DNA of 64,000 bases from Microbacterium cremeum (GTDB taxonomy: Bacteria > Actinomycetota > Actinomycetes > Actinomycetales > Microbacteriaceae). Shown here one piece after another: positions 18,666 through 26,834 of the stretch. Below the pieces are notes generated by a model. That model had not been told where the DNA came from. It searched no databases and saw only the letters and a program-made list of their open reading frames with translations. Positions within the stretch are counted from its first letter, which is position 1, and the number at the start of each line of letters is the position of its first letter. The stretch is taken from NCBI RefSeq assembly GCF_015277855.1, contig NZ_CP063812.1:2728001-2792000 (forward strand), written 5' to 3'. A program made the translations under genes and the position numbers.

Positions 18666-20135
18666 TCAGAACGGGTTCGGCGTGAGCGTGTACTTCGTCT
18701 GCAGGTACTCGTGGATGCCCTCGGCACCGCCCTCGCGGCCGAGGCCCGACATCTTCCACCCGCCGAACGGGGCGGCGGCGTTGGAGACGACGCCCATGTT
18801 GAGGCCCATCATGCCGGTCTCGAGGCGCTCGATCATGCGCTGGCCGCGGGCGAGGTTCTCGGTGAAGACGTACGAGACGAGGCCGTACTCGGTGTCGTTC
18901 GCGAGGCGCACGGCGTCGTCCTCGGTGTCGAACGGGATGATGGCGAGCACCGGTCCGAAGATCTCCTCACGGAGGATGTCGGACCCCGGCTGCACGTCGG
19001 TCACGACCGTCGGCTCGTAGAACGTGCCCGGCCCCTCGACCGCGTTGCCGCCGGTGGCGACGGACGCACCGCGGGCGACGGCATCCTGCACCAGCGTCGA
19101 CGCCTTGTCGACGGCGCGGTCGTCGATGAGCGGGCCGATGGTGACGCCCTCTTCGGTCCCCCGGCCGATCTTCATGCCCTTGACCCGTTCGGTCACGCGG
19201 CGGGCGAACTCGTCGGCGACCGAGCGGTGCACGATGAACCGGTTCGCCGCCGTGCAGGCCTGGCCGATGTTGCGGAACTTCGCGAGCATCGCGCCGTCGA
19301 CCGCCTTGTCGAGGTCGGCGTCGTCGAAGACCACGAACGGCGCGTTGCCGCCGAGTTCCATCGAGGTGCGCAGCACGCCCTGCGCGGCCTGCTCGAGCAG
19401 CCGCTGCCCGACCTGGGTCGAGCCGGTGAACGACAGCTTGCGCAGGCGCGGGTCGCGGATGATCGGCTCCGACACGGCGCCCGAGGTCGAGGTGGTGAAG
19501 ACGTTGACGACGCCCTTCGGCAGACCGGCGTCTTCGAGCAGCTTCGCGAAGTACAGGGTGGTCAGCGGCGTCAGCTCGGCGGGCTTGATGACGACGGTGC
19601 AGCCCGCGGCGAGCGCCGGCGCGACCTTGCGGGTCGCCATCGCCAGCGGGAAGTTCCACGGCGTGATCAAGAAGCACGGGCCGACCGGGTGCTGCGACAC
19701 GATCATGCGGCCGGTGCCCTCGGGGTTGGCGCCGTAGCGGCCCTGCACCCGGGCGGTCTCCTCGCTGAACCAGCGCAGGAACTCGCCGCCGTAGGCGACC
19801 TCGCCGCGCGCCTCGGCGAGCGGCTTGCCCATCTCGATCGTCATGAGGAGCGCGAACTCCTCCTTGCGCTCCTGCAGCAGGTCGAACGCACGACGCAGGA
19901 TCTCCGCGCGCTCCCGCGCCGGGGTCGCGGCCCACGCCGGGAAGGCGTCGACGGCGGCGTCGAGGGCGGCCTTGCCGTCTTCGGGCGACGCGTTCGCGAT
20001 CTCCTTGACGACCTCGCCGTTCGAGGGGTCGTAGACCTTCAGGGTCTTGTCGCCGGCTGCCGCGCGCCATTCCCCGCCGATGAACAGTCCCTCGGGCACG
20101 GACGCCAGCAGTTCGGTCTCACGGTTCTCGGTCAC
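18666..20135 (-). CDS. gabD: Succinate-semialdehyde dehydrogenase
   Basis: Oxidises succinate semialdehyde to succinate with NAD(P)+. 489 aa, full length. ALDH landmarks: LITPWNFPLAM, FTGSTQVG, the general base ELGGNAP, the nucleophile in GQACTAANRF, EEIFGPVL, and PFGGWKMSGLGREGG near the end. GTG start at 20135 with AAGGGAG seven bases upstream. It may serve GABA catabolism, but in this window the obvious source of its substrate is the HpaI aldolase of the homoprotocatechuate pathway 23 kb away (inference). A GGATGCC hairpin lies just upstream. Confidence 0.9.
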   Translation of the reverse strand: MTENRETELLASVPEGLFIGGEWRAAAGDKTLKVYDPSNGEVVKEIANASPEDGKAALDAAVDAFPAWAATPARERAEILRRAFDLLQERKEEFALLMTIEMGKPLAEARGEVAYGGEFLRWFSEETARVQGRYGANPEGTGRMIVSQHPVGPCFLITPWNFPLAMATRKVAPALAAGCTVVIKPAELTPLTTLYFAKLLEDAGLPKGVVNVFTTSTSGAVSEPIIRDPRLRKLSFTGSTQVGQRLLEQAAQGVLRTSMELGGNAPFVVFDDADLDKAVDGAMLAKFRNIGQACTAANRFIVHRSVADEFARRVTERVKGMKIGRGTEEGVTIGPLIDDRAVDKASTLVQDAVARGASVATGGNAVEGPGTFYEPTVVTDVQPGSDILREEIFGPVLAIIPFDTEDDAVRLANDTEYGLVSYVFTENLARGQRMIERLETGMMGLNMGVVSNAAAPFGGWKMSGLGREGGAEGIHEYLQTKYTLTPNPF

Positions 20136-20156
20136 GAGGACTCCCTTGTCGGTTCC

Positions 20157-20179
20157 GGATGCCGCGGCTCGCGGCATCC
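20157..20179. terminator. GGATGCCGC hairpin upstream of gabD
   Basis: 9-bp perfect stem with a 5-nt loop, between the monooxygenase repeat element and gabD. Could end transcription arriving from upstream on the minus strand. Confidence 0.45.
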
Positions 20180-20289
20180 CGTCAATCGCTGTCTTTCGGC
20201 CATTCTGCCGCTCGGTCACGGCATGGTCCCATGTACGCCGCGTACAGCCGGCGTGCGGGGTTCGCCCGGCTGTACCTCCTGCCCACCGG

Positions 20290-20370
20290 CGAAAACACCA
20301 GTCGGTGACGACGACACGCCGATGACGGATGCTGCCACCCGGCGTGTCCCGTGACGGGCTGGTGTTTTCG
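20290..20370 (-). repeat. Palindromic repeat family A, copy 1
   Basis: An 81-bp imperfect palindrome with ends GAAAACACCAG and CTGGTGTTTTC and inner arms ACACGCCG / CGGCGTGT flanking GGATGC. It matches, in reverse orientation, the copies at 31533 and 35066. It begins four bases after the monooxygenase stop codon, so it can act as that gene's terminator. Confidence 0.9.
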
Positions 20371-20373
20371 CAC

Positions 20374-22338
20374 TCACGAGGCTGACGCGGGCCGGCCGGC
20401 CACGGCGGCGGTGTGCTGCGGCAGGAACGCCTGCCCCAGGAACGCCGCCAGCTCGTCGGTCGCATCGAGCGGCAGCACTGCGGCGACGTACTGGTCGGGG
20501 CGCACCACGACCACGACGCCGCCGCGCGAGAGGCCGCGCTCCTCGAAGATGTCGTCGGTCGTCCAGGCGCTCGGCGCGGCGGCGTAGACCTTCTCCCAGT
20601 CGATGAGCCCGAGGGGCCCCGTCTTCGGCAGGAACAGCTCGGGCACCTGCGCGAGGTCGACCTCGTCGTAGGCCTGCTGGTACACCACCTTCACGTCGAA
20701 CACGGCGTCGACATCGGCGCCCGCCGGGGTGAAGCGCTGCACCGGAGACTCCGGCGACGCCATGAACTCGGCCCAGGACTGGAGAGCGGATGCCGCAGCC
20801 GCCGCCGGCACGTCGGCGAAGGCCCCGGCCGCGGTGTCCGCGAAGGCGTAGATGCGCCACCGCCCGTCGGCCTTGGCATGGTGGCCGAGGTGCACGACGT
20901 TGCCGTCGCACACCCGCACGACCTCGACCGACTTGAAGCGCTTGCCCACCGGGAAGCCTTCGGCGAGCGCCTGATGACCGGCGGAGTGGGCGGCATCCGC
21001 CACGATCATGGACGGCCCGTACTGGGTCATGAAGCCCGATGGGAACTCGGCCGTGCCCAGGTAGAAGGTCGCGAGCTCCTGCGGGTCGCTGATCTCTTCG
21101 GGCTTTCGGGCCATGAGCGTCGACCACTCGCGGTCGAAGTCGATGAGCTGCTGCGCGACGGGCTGCCGTTCGGCCGAATACGTCGACAGCAGCGACGCGG
21201 GGCTGAGGCCCGTGAGCACGTGGCCGAGCTTCCACCCCAGGTTGAAGCCGTCCTGCATCGAGACGTTCATGCCCTGGCCCGCCTTGGCGCTGTGCGTGTG
21301 GCACGCGTCGCCGGCGAGGAAGACACGCGGGTCGTGGCCCTGGTCGACGTCGACGTCGTCGAACTTGTCGGTCACGCGATGCCCGACCTCGTAGACGCTG
21401 TGCCACGCGACCTGCTTCACGTCGATCGAGTAGGGGCGCAGGATCTCGTTCGCACGACGGATGATCTCGTCGATCGGGGTCTGCCGCACGCGGTGGTCGT
21501 CGTCCTTCGCGACCTCGCCGAGGTCGATGTACATGCGGCTGAGGTAGCCGCCCTCGCGCGGGATGTGCAGGATGTTGCCCGCGGCGGAGTTGATGGCGCA
21601 CTTGGTGCGCCAGTCCGGGAAGTCGGTGTTGACGAGCACGTCCATGACGCCCCACGCGTGCGAGGCGAACTCGCCGACGTGCTTGCGGCCGATGGCCTCG
21701 CGCACGCCACTGCGCGCCCCGTCGCAGCCCGCGACGTACTTCGCGCGCACGGTGCGCTCCTGGCCGGCGCGCTCCCCCGCGGTGTGCCGCACGCGCACCT
21801 CGACCGGGTACTCGCCCTCGGGGTGCACGGTGAGACCCGCGAACTCGACGCCGTAGTCGGGCACGATGCGGCCCGGGCCGTGGGCGGCCGCCTCGGCGAA
21901 GTAGTCGAGCACGCGCGCCTGGTTGACGATGAGGTGCGGGAACTCGCTGATCTTGAGCGCGTAGTCCTCGGTGCGCGCGGTGCGCACGATGTTGCGGGGG
22001 TTCTCGGGGTCGGGCGCCCAGAAGTTCATGTAGGCGATGTTGTACGCCTCGGCGGTGATGCGCTCGGCGAACCCGAACGCCTGGAACGTCTCGACGCTGC
22101 GCGGCTGGATGCCGTCCGCCTGGCCGAGGACCAGCCGGCCGTCGCGGCGCTCGATGATGCGCGTGGTGACCCCCGGGAACTGCGACATCTGGGCGGCGAG
22201 CAGCATGCCCGCCGGACCCGAGCCGACGATGAGCACGTCCATCTCGTCGGGGAGCTCGGCCGGCCTGTCGATGCCCGTGCCGGCGGCGTCCTGCACGCGC
22301 GGGTCGCCCGAGACGTAGCCGTGGTGATGGAACTGCAT
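20374..22338 (-). CDS. FAD aromatic monooxygenase, 3-hydroxybenzoate/phenol type
   Basis: 654 aa, the length and layout of the 3-hydroxybenzoate 4-monooxygenase / phenol 2-monooxygenase group of flavoprotein hydroxylases. N-terminal GSGPAGML Rossmann motif at about 60, the DG motif CDGARSGVR, the GD motif FLAGDACHTHSAKAGQGMN, and a C-terminal thioredoxin-like dimerisation domain (about 450-640). It would hydroxylate a phenolic acid using NAD(P)H and O2. ATG at 22338 with GAGGAGGAC upstream. Divergent from an IclR regulator across a double palindrome, so expression is probably inducer-controlled. Exact substrate cannot be told from sequence. Confidence 0.88.
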   Translation of the reverse strand: MQFHHHGYVSGDPRVQDAAGTGIDRPAELPDEMDVLIVGSGPAGMLLAAQMSQFPGVTTRIIERRDGRLVLGQADGIQPRSVETFQAFGFAERITAEAYNIAYMNFWAPDPENPRNIVRTARTEDYALKISEFPHLIVNQARVLDYFAEAAAHGPGRIVPDYGVEFAGLTVHPEGEYPVEVRVRHTAGERAGQERTVRAKYVAGCDGARSGVREAIGRKHVGEFASHAWGVMDVLVNTDFPDWRTKCAINSAAGNILHIPREGGYLSRMYIDLGEVAKDDDHRVRQTPIDEIIRRANEILRPYSIDVKQVAWHSVYEVGHRVTDKFDDVDVDQGHDPRVFLAGDACHTHSAKAGQGMNVSMQDGFNLGWKLGHVLTGLSPASLLSTYSAERQPVAQQLIDFDREWSTLMARKPEEISDPQELATFYLGTAEFPSGFMTQYGPSMIVADAAHSAGHQALAEGFPVGKRFKSVEVVRVCDGNVVHLGHHAKADGRWRIYAFADTAAGAFADVPAAAAASALQSWAEFMASPESPVQRFTPAGADVDAVFDVKVVYQQAYDEVDLAQVPELFLPKTGPLGLIDWEKVYAAAPSAWTTDDIFEERGLSRGGVVVVVRPDQYVAAVLPLDATDELAAFLGQAFLPQHTAAVAGRPASAS

Positions 22339-22389
22339 CGGGGTGTCCTCCTCGGACGACGGTGTCGAGGCTTGTGGCCGGAGGGAGGT

Positions 22390-22426
22390 GTGTTCTATAT
22401 TCGAACACACCGTTCTACTATTGAAC
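22390..22426. promoter_or_regulatory. Twin IclR-type operators
   Basis: Two spaced palindromes in the divergent region: GTGTTC-N7-GAACAC at 22390-22408 and GTTC-N7-GAAC at 22412-22426, with related A/T-rich centres (TATATTC, TACTATT). Centres are 20 bp apart, two helical turns. They fit the GTTC-N7-GAAC style of IclR-family sites and lie between an IclR gene and its likely target. Which strand's promoter each covers is unclear. Confidence 0.65.
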
Positions 22427-22471
22427 AGATCTTATATGACCTGCCCCCGACGGGCAAGAGTGCGAGTCGTG

Positions 22472-23182
22472 ATGTCTCCTGCCGCCACCACCGCGCCCGC
22501 GTCGCAGACGCTGAGCCGCGGCATCCGGATCCTCGAAGTGCTCGCCGATGCGCGCGGTCCCCTCTCGATCGACGAGATCGCCCGCCGCCTCGACGTGCAC
22601 CGCTCGGTGGCCTACCGTCTGCTGCGCACCCTCGAGGACCACGGACTCGTCGAACGCGACGCCACCGGTCACCTCGAGCTCGGTGCGCGCCTGGCAGCCC
22701 TCGCCGCCGGTGTCGCGCACGATCTGCAGGCCGAGGCCCTGCCCGAGCTGACTGCGGTCGCCGGCGACCTGGGTGCGACGTGCTTCCTCACCGTGCTCGA
22801 CCACGACGAATGCGTGACCCTGTCGAGCGTCGAGCCGCGGCACGCGGTCAACCCCGTCGCTCAGCGCCCGGGCACGCGGCATCCCATCACGCGCGGCGCC
22901 CCCGGCAAGGCGATCCTGTCGCTCGTGCCCGAGTCGTCGTGGCCGGCCGGCGTCTCAGCGGCGCTGGCGGCGGAGGTGCGGGATGCCGGAGCCCGCGGCT
23001 TCGCGACCAGCCACGACGAGGTCATCCCGAGCCTGCGCGCCGTCGCCGTGCCGCTCACGGTGCGCGGGCGCGGCCCGGCCGCGATCGCGGTCGTGTTCGT
23101 CGCGAGCACGCACAGCGACGACGAGATCGCGGCACGCCTCACCCGGTCGGCCGCGGCGATCCGCGAGGCGCTCGGAGGGTAG
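22472..23182 (+). CDS. IclR-family transcriptional regulator
   Basis: 236 aa. N-terminal winged HTH (about 10-70: LSRGIRILEVLADARGPLS, then IDEIARRLDVHRSVAYRLLRTL) and a C-terminal GAF-like IclR effector domain. It is somewhat shorter than typical members (about 250) and the LGATCFLTVLD and GAPGKAILS motifs of the effector pocket are present. ATG at 22472, with GTG one codon earlier as alternative; the open frame upstream crosses the operators and is not coding. Likely controls the divergent monooxygenase in response to an aromatic acid (inference from position). Confidence 0.88.
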   Translation: MSPAATTAPASQTLSRGIRILEVLADARGPLSIDEIARRLDVHRSVAYRLLRTLEDHGLVERDATGHLELGARLAALAAGVAHDLQAEALPELTAVAGDLGATCFLTVLDHDECVTLSSVEPRHAVNPVAQRPGTRHPITRGAPGKAILSLVPESSWPAGVSAALAAEVRDAGARGFATSHDEVIPSLRAVAVPLTVRGRGPAAIAVVFVASTHSDDEIAARLTRSAAAIREALGG

Positions 23183-23204
23183 GCGGCGTGCCCAGGCCGG
23201 GCTC

Positions 23205-23272
23205 CGGTCGTTGAGCGCCCTTCGATACGCTCCTTCGTCGCTACTCAGGATCCGCGAAGCGAGACGAAACGC
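23205..23272. repeat. Family B repeat, single inverted copy
   Basis: CGGTCGTTGAGCG at the left and CGAAGCGAGACGAAACGC at the right flank a TTCGATACGCTCCTTCG core. The same ends occur at 15.5, 25.5 and 40.8 kb. Again between convergent genes. Confidence 0.8.
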
Positions 23273-23303
23273 CTCGCACCGCCGCAGAACCCGAGCGCCC
23301 CGG

Positions 23304-23600
23304 TCAGTACGCCGTGACGAAGCGGATGTTGTACTCGGCCACGCGCTGCGGCACGCCGGCGAACGCCTCGGCGCGCGCGTCGGAGGCCATGTACGTCTTC
23401 TCGGTCGCGAGGAACGCCTCCTCGTCGCCGGGCGTGCTGACCGCCCACACGAACTCGTTCGTCTCGGGCAGACCGTAGGCGAACTCGATCTCGAACCCGG
23501 CTGCGGGCCGGACGCGAGGCATCCACTCGCTCCACCACGCGACGAAGGCGTCGTACTCCCCGTCGACGAGCGTGTACCGGCGCAGCTGGATCGTCTTCAT
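23304..23600 (-). CDS. NIPSNAP-like small protein
   Basis: 98 aa single-domain protein of ferredoxin-like (dimeric alpha-beta barrel) type. It begins MKTIQLRRYTLVDGEYDAFVAWW, and has FEIEFAYGLPETNEFVWAVS and a C-terminal YNIRFV strand, the pattern of NIPSNAP-family proteins found in actinobacterial catabolic clusters. Function unknown; some relatives bind aromatic or polyketide ligands. ATG at 23600. It is divergent from the thiamine-diphosphate enzyme, sharing a 204-bp region in which CCTAT occurs twice 18 bp apart. Convergent with the IclR gene. Confidence 0.7.
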   Translation of the reverse strand: MKTIQLRRYTLVDGEYDAFVAWWSEWMPRVRPAAGFEIEFAYGLPETNEFVWAVSTPGDEEAFLATEKTYMASDARAEAFAGVPQRVAEYNIRFVTAY

Positions 23601-23804
23601 GAGTCCTATCCTGGCGCACGTCCTATACTCGACACGTCCGGCGGCATCGACGCCCGCCGGTGCTCGAAAAAAGGGCACGCAGCGCGCACGCGCGAGACAC
23701 ATACGGCGTCCGCCGGATCGAGCCGAGCTCGATCCGGAGTCCCGTTCAGCGCTCGTCGAGAGCGCATCGGGATCAGCATCCGTTCCGTCTCGAAAGGCTT
23801 CGCC

Positions 23805-25472
23805 ATGCCCGCCCCTGCCATGACCTCGGTCTCCGCCCACGTCGCGCTGACCCTCGCCCGCCACATCGACCACGTGTTCGGCGTGATGGGAAACGGCAAC
23901 GCCTACTTCCTCGACGCGCTCGAGCGCTCGACCGACGTGGAGTTCACCGCGGTGCGTCACGAGGCGGGCGGCGTGGTGGCGGCCGACGCGTACCACCGCG
24001 CGTCCGGTCGCCTCGCGGCGGCGACCACGACGTACGGCGCCGGGTTCACCAACACGCTGACGGCGCTGGCCGAGGCGGTGCAGGCGCACGTGCCGCTCGT
24101 GCTCGTCGTGGGCGACGAGCCGACGTCGGGCCCGCGCCCGTGGGACGTCGACCAGATCGCCCTCGCATCGGCCGTCGGCGCGCGCACCTACACGGTGGGG
24201 CGAGCGGATGCCGCGGCCACCACGGTCATCGCCATCGAGCACGCGTTGACCTACCGGGTGCCGACGGTGCTCGCGATCCCCTACGACGTCGCCGCGCGCG
24301 ATGCCGGACCGGTGCCCGAGGCGCCGGATCCGCGGCTGCCCGCCCCGCTCGTCACTCGCGGACCCTTCACGCAGGCGACCGTGCACGAGATCGGGCAGGC
24401 CCTCGCCGGTGCGCGTCGCCCGTTCCTCCTGGCAGGGCGCGGCGCGTGGATCTCGGGCGCGGGCGAGGCGCTGGGCGTTCTCGCCGACGCGACCGGCGCA
24501 CTCACCGCCTCGACCGCGCTCGGTCGCGGCATCTTCCCCAAGCCCGAGTTCGACCTCGGTGTGACCGGCGGGTTCGGCGCCGAGGGCGCGATGGCGCTCG
24601 TGCACGAAGCCGACGTCGCGGTGGTGTTCGGGGCATCCCTCAACCAGTTCACGATGCGGTTCGGCGACCTCTTCGCACCCGGCACCCGCGTGTTCCAGGT
24701 GGACGTCGCGCCGACGGCGACCCACCCCCACGTCTCGGGATATGTGCGGGGGGACGCCCGCGCGGTGGCCGAGACGATCGCCCATGAGGTCCACCGCATC
24801 GCGGCGGAGCCGAGCGATTGGCGGGAGTCGGTCGATCTCGCCGCGGCACGTCGGCACGACGCCGGCGAGGGTGTCGCCCCGGACGGGCGACTGGATCCGC
24901 GATCGGTCGCCGCGCGCATCGGCGAGCTGTTGCCCGAAGACCGCGTGGTCGTGTCGGACGGCGGCCACTTCATCGGGTGGGCGAACATGTTCTGGCCGGT
25001 CGCCTCCCCCGACCGCATGATGATGATCGGCACCGCGTTCCAGTCGATCGGTCAGGGCTGGCCGTCGGTTGCGGGCGCCGCACTGGCGAAGCCGTCGTCG
25101 ACCGTGGTCCTGACGACGGGCGACGGCGGCGGGCTGATGGCCCTCGCCGACCTCGAGACAGCGGTGCGCGTCGCCGGCGGCCGCGGCCTCGCGGTCGTCT
25201 GGAACGACGCCGCCTACGGTGCCGAGGTCAACCTCTACGGGCTCAAGGGCCTCGCGAAGGAGCCCATGCTCATCCCCGAGGTCGACTTCGCGGCGCTCGC
25301 GGGCGGCGTCGGCGCCGAGGGCGTCGTGGTGCGCCGCATGGACGACCTCGACCGCCTGGCGTCCTGGGCCGCCGAGCCCGAGGCATCCCGCCGCTTCCTC
25401 GTGCTCGACTGCCGCATCTCGGGCGCTGTCGTCGCCCCGTACCAGCAGGAGATCATCCGCGTGAACTCGTAG
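23805..25472 (+). CDS. Thiamine-diphosphate-dependent enzyme (ALS/decarboxylase family)
   Basis: 555 aa with the three domains of the acetolactate synthase/benzoylformate decarboxylase superfamily: N-terminal Pyr domain containing the activating Glu in VRHEAGGVVAADAYHRASG and GAGFTNTL, a central domain, and a C-terminal PP domain whose ThDP motif runs from GDGGGLMALADLE to VVWND (GDG-x~25-N). ATG at 23805 with AAAGG upstream. It lacks a neighbouring ALS small subunit, so a biosynthetic acetolactate synthase is unlikely; a 2-oxo-acid decarboxylase or carboligase in aromatic catabolism fits the context. Substrate unresolved. Confidence 0.85.
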   Translation: MPAPAMTSVSAHVALTLARHIDHVFGVMGNGNAYFLDALERSTDVEFTAVRHEAGGVVAADAYHRASGRLAAATTTYGAGFTNTLTALAEAVQAHVPLVLVVGDEPTSGPRPWDVDQIALASAVGARTYTVGRADAAATTVIAIEHALTYRVPTVLAIPYDVAARDAGPVPEAPDPRLPAPLVTRGPFTQATVHEIGQALAGARRPFLLAGRGAWISGAGEALGVLADATGALTASTALGRGIFPKPEFDLGVTGGFGAEGAMALVHEADVAVVFGASLNQFTMRFGDLFAPGTRVFQVDVAPTATHPHVSGYVRGDARAVAETIAHEVHRIAAEPSDWRESVDLAAARRHDAGEGVAPDGRLDPRSVAARIGELLPEDRVVVSDGGHFIGWANMFWPVASPDRMMMIGTAFQSIGQGWPSVAGAALAKPSSTVVLTTGDGGGLMALADLETAVRVAGGRGLAVVWNDAAYGAEVNLYGLKGLAKEPMLIPEVDFAALAGGVGAEGVVVRRMDDLDRLASWAAEPEASRRFLVLDCRISGAVVAPYQQEIIRVNS

Positions 25473-25482
25473 CGCGCGGCTC

Positions 25483-26036
25483 GCGTTTCGTCTCGCTCCG
25501 CTCGCTCAACGACCCGGAACACGCTCGTCGAGCGACCTCCGGCACCGACCCCCGGTCGTTGAGCGAGGGAGCGCAGCGACCGAGACGAAACGCCCCGAGC
25601 CTCCGCTCGCTCAACGACCAGGCAACCGCGTTTCGTCTCGCTCCGCTCGCTCAACGACCCGGAACACGCTCGTCGAGCGACCTCCGGCACCGACCCCCGG
25701 TCGTTGAGCGAGGGAGCGCAGCGACCGAGACGAAACGCCCCGAGCCTCCGCTCGCTCAACGACCAGGCAACCGCGTTTCGTCTCGCTCCGCTCGCTCAAC
25801 GACCCGGAACACGCTCGTCGAGCGACCTCCGGCACCGACCCCCGGTCGTTGAGCGAGGGCGCGCAGCGACCGAGACGAAACGCCCCGAGCCTCCGCTCGC
25901 TCAACGACCAGGCAACCGCGTTTCGTCTCGCTCCGCTCGCTCAACGACCCGGAACACGCTCGTCGAGCGACCTCCGGCACCGACCCCCGGTCGTTGAGCG
26001 AGGGCGCGCAGCGACCGAGACGAAACGCCCCGAGCC
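25483..26036. repeat. 145-bp tandem array of family B palindromes
   Basis: Gene-free 585-bp gap between convergent genes, occupied by four tandem units starting at 25483, 25628, 25773 and 25918 (exact 145-bp period; the fourth is cut after ~118 bp). Each unit has a left arm GCGTTTCGTCTCGCTCCG...CAACGACC and an inverted right arm GGTCGTTGAGCGAGG...GAGACGAAACGC around a CTCGTCGAGC mini-palindrome, then a partial third arm. Units 1-2 have GAGGGAGCGC where units 3-4 have GAGGGCGCGC; otherwise they look identical. Short open frames in it simply repeat the unit and are not genes. Confidence 0.95.
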
Positions 26037-26057
26037 CCGTCGCGGCCCGCGTGGACG

Positions 26058-26819
26058 CTACTCCCCGCGGAACTCGGGCCGCCGCTTCTGCTGGAACGCG
26101 GCGAAGCCCTCGCGGTAGTCGGCGGTGGCGCGCAGCGCCTCCTGCCCGCGGGATTCCTCGGTCACGGCATCCCACAGCCGCTCGTCACGCAGCCGCGCGA
26201 TGAGCCGCTTCGACGCGAGGAACGCGGCGGTGGGGCCGGATGCCGCGACCGCCGCCCGCTCGCGCGTGAACGCGAGCACCTCGTCGGCTGCCAGGGCGCG
26301 GCTGAACAGCCCGGCCGCGACCGCCTCGGCTCCTGCCAGCAGGTCGCCGGTGTAGATGAGGTCGAGCGCGCGGTGCGCGCCGAGCCGCTCGTAGAGGAGC
26401 GCATGGCCGCCGGAGTCGAGCAGCGCGCCGAGGTTCGCGAACGGCGAGCCGACCTTTGCGGTGTCGGCGACGTACACGACGTCGGTCGCGATCGCGAGAC
26501 CGAGCCCGACCCCCAGGCACGCCCCGTGTACGGCGGCGAACGTCGGGGCCGGGAACGACGCGATCCGCCGCATCACGCGCTCGACCGCGCCGAGGTATGC
26601 GGGAACGTCGTCGGTCTCGGGATCGACCCCCGCGATGTCGCGGCCCGCGCAGAAGGCACGCCCCTCGCCGCGCAGCACGAGGGCGCGGACGCCGGATGCC
26701 TCGGCATCGGTGTAGGCAGCATCCAATTCGTCGAGCGCGTCGAGCGAGAGCGCGTTGAGCTTGTCGGGGGCGTTGAGGGTGATCTCGGCGACGGCACCGT
26801 CGATGGCGAGGTCGATCAC
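26058..26819 (-). CDS. paaG: PaaG-type epoxyphenylacetyl-CoA isomerase (crotonase family)
   Basis: 253 aa crotonase fold. In the pathway PaaG isomerises 1,2-epoxyphenylacetyl-CoA to oxepin-CoA. The oxyanion segments AFCAGRDI and HGACLGVGLGLA are present; the position occupied by a catalytic Glu in hydratases is replaced, while Asp is kept in LGALLDSGG as in PaaG (LGLIPDCGG). The C-terminus ADYREGFAAFQQKRRPEF closely follows the PaaG pattern. GTG start at 26819 with GAAGGAG upstream, 15 bp after paaE. Sixth gene of the paaABCDE-G operon. A general enoyl-CoA hydratase is the alternative. Confidence 0.85.
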   Translation of the reverse strand: MIDLAIDGAVAEITLNAPDKLNALSLDALDELDAAYTDAEASGVRALVLRGEGRAFCAGRDIAGVDPETDDVPAYLGAVERVMRRIASFPAPTFAAVHGACLGVGLGLAIATDVVYVADTAKVGSPFANLGALLDSGGHALLYERLGAHRALDLIYTGDLLAGAEAVAAGLFSRALAADEVLAFTRERAAVAASGPTAAFLASKRLIARLRDERLWDAVTEESRGQEALRATADYREGFAAFQQKRRPEFRGE

Positions 26820-26834
26820 GGGGCTCCTTCGGGT

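Noticed and set aside
20413..23214. 933-codon plus-strand open frame opposite the monooxygenase
   Set aside because: Antisense of a conserved flavoprotein; crosses the operator region and IclR gene out of frame.
23805..25472. Considered acetolactate synthase large subunit (ilvB)
   Set aside because: No ilvN or ilvC next to it and the neighbourhood is catabolic; left as unassigned ThDP enzyme.
25611..25997. Repeated ~97-codon open frames on both strands in the array
   Set aside because: They only translate the repeat unit and its inverted arms; same peptide in each unit, no ribosome site, no family.
25483..26036. Tandem direct repeats resembling a CRISPR array
   Set aside because: The 145-bp units are identical throughout, with no variable spacers, contain internal palindromes, and no cas genes are present.
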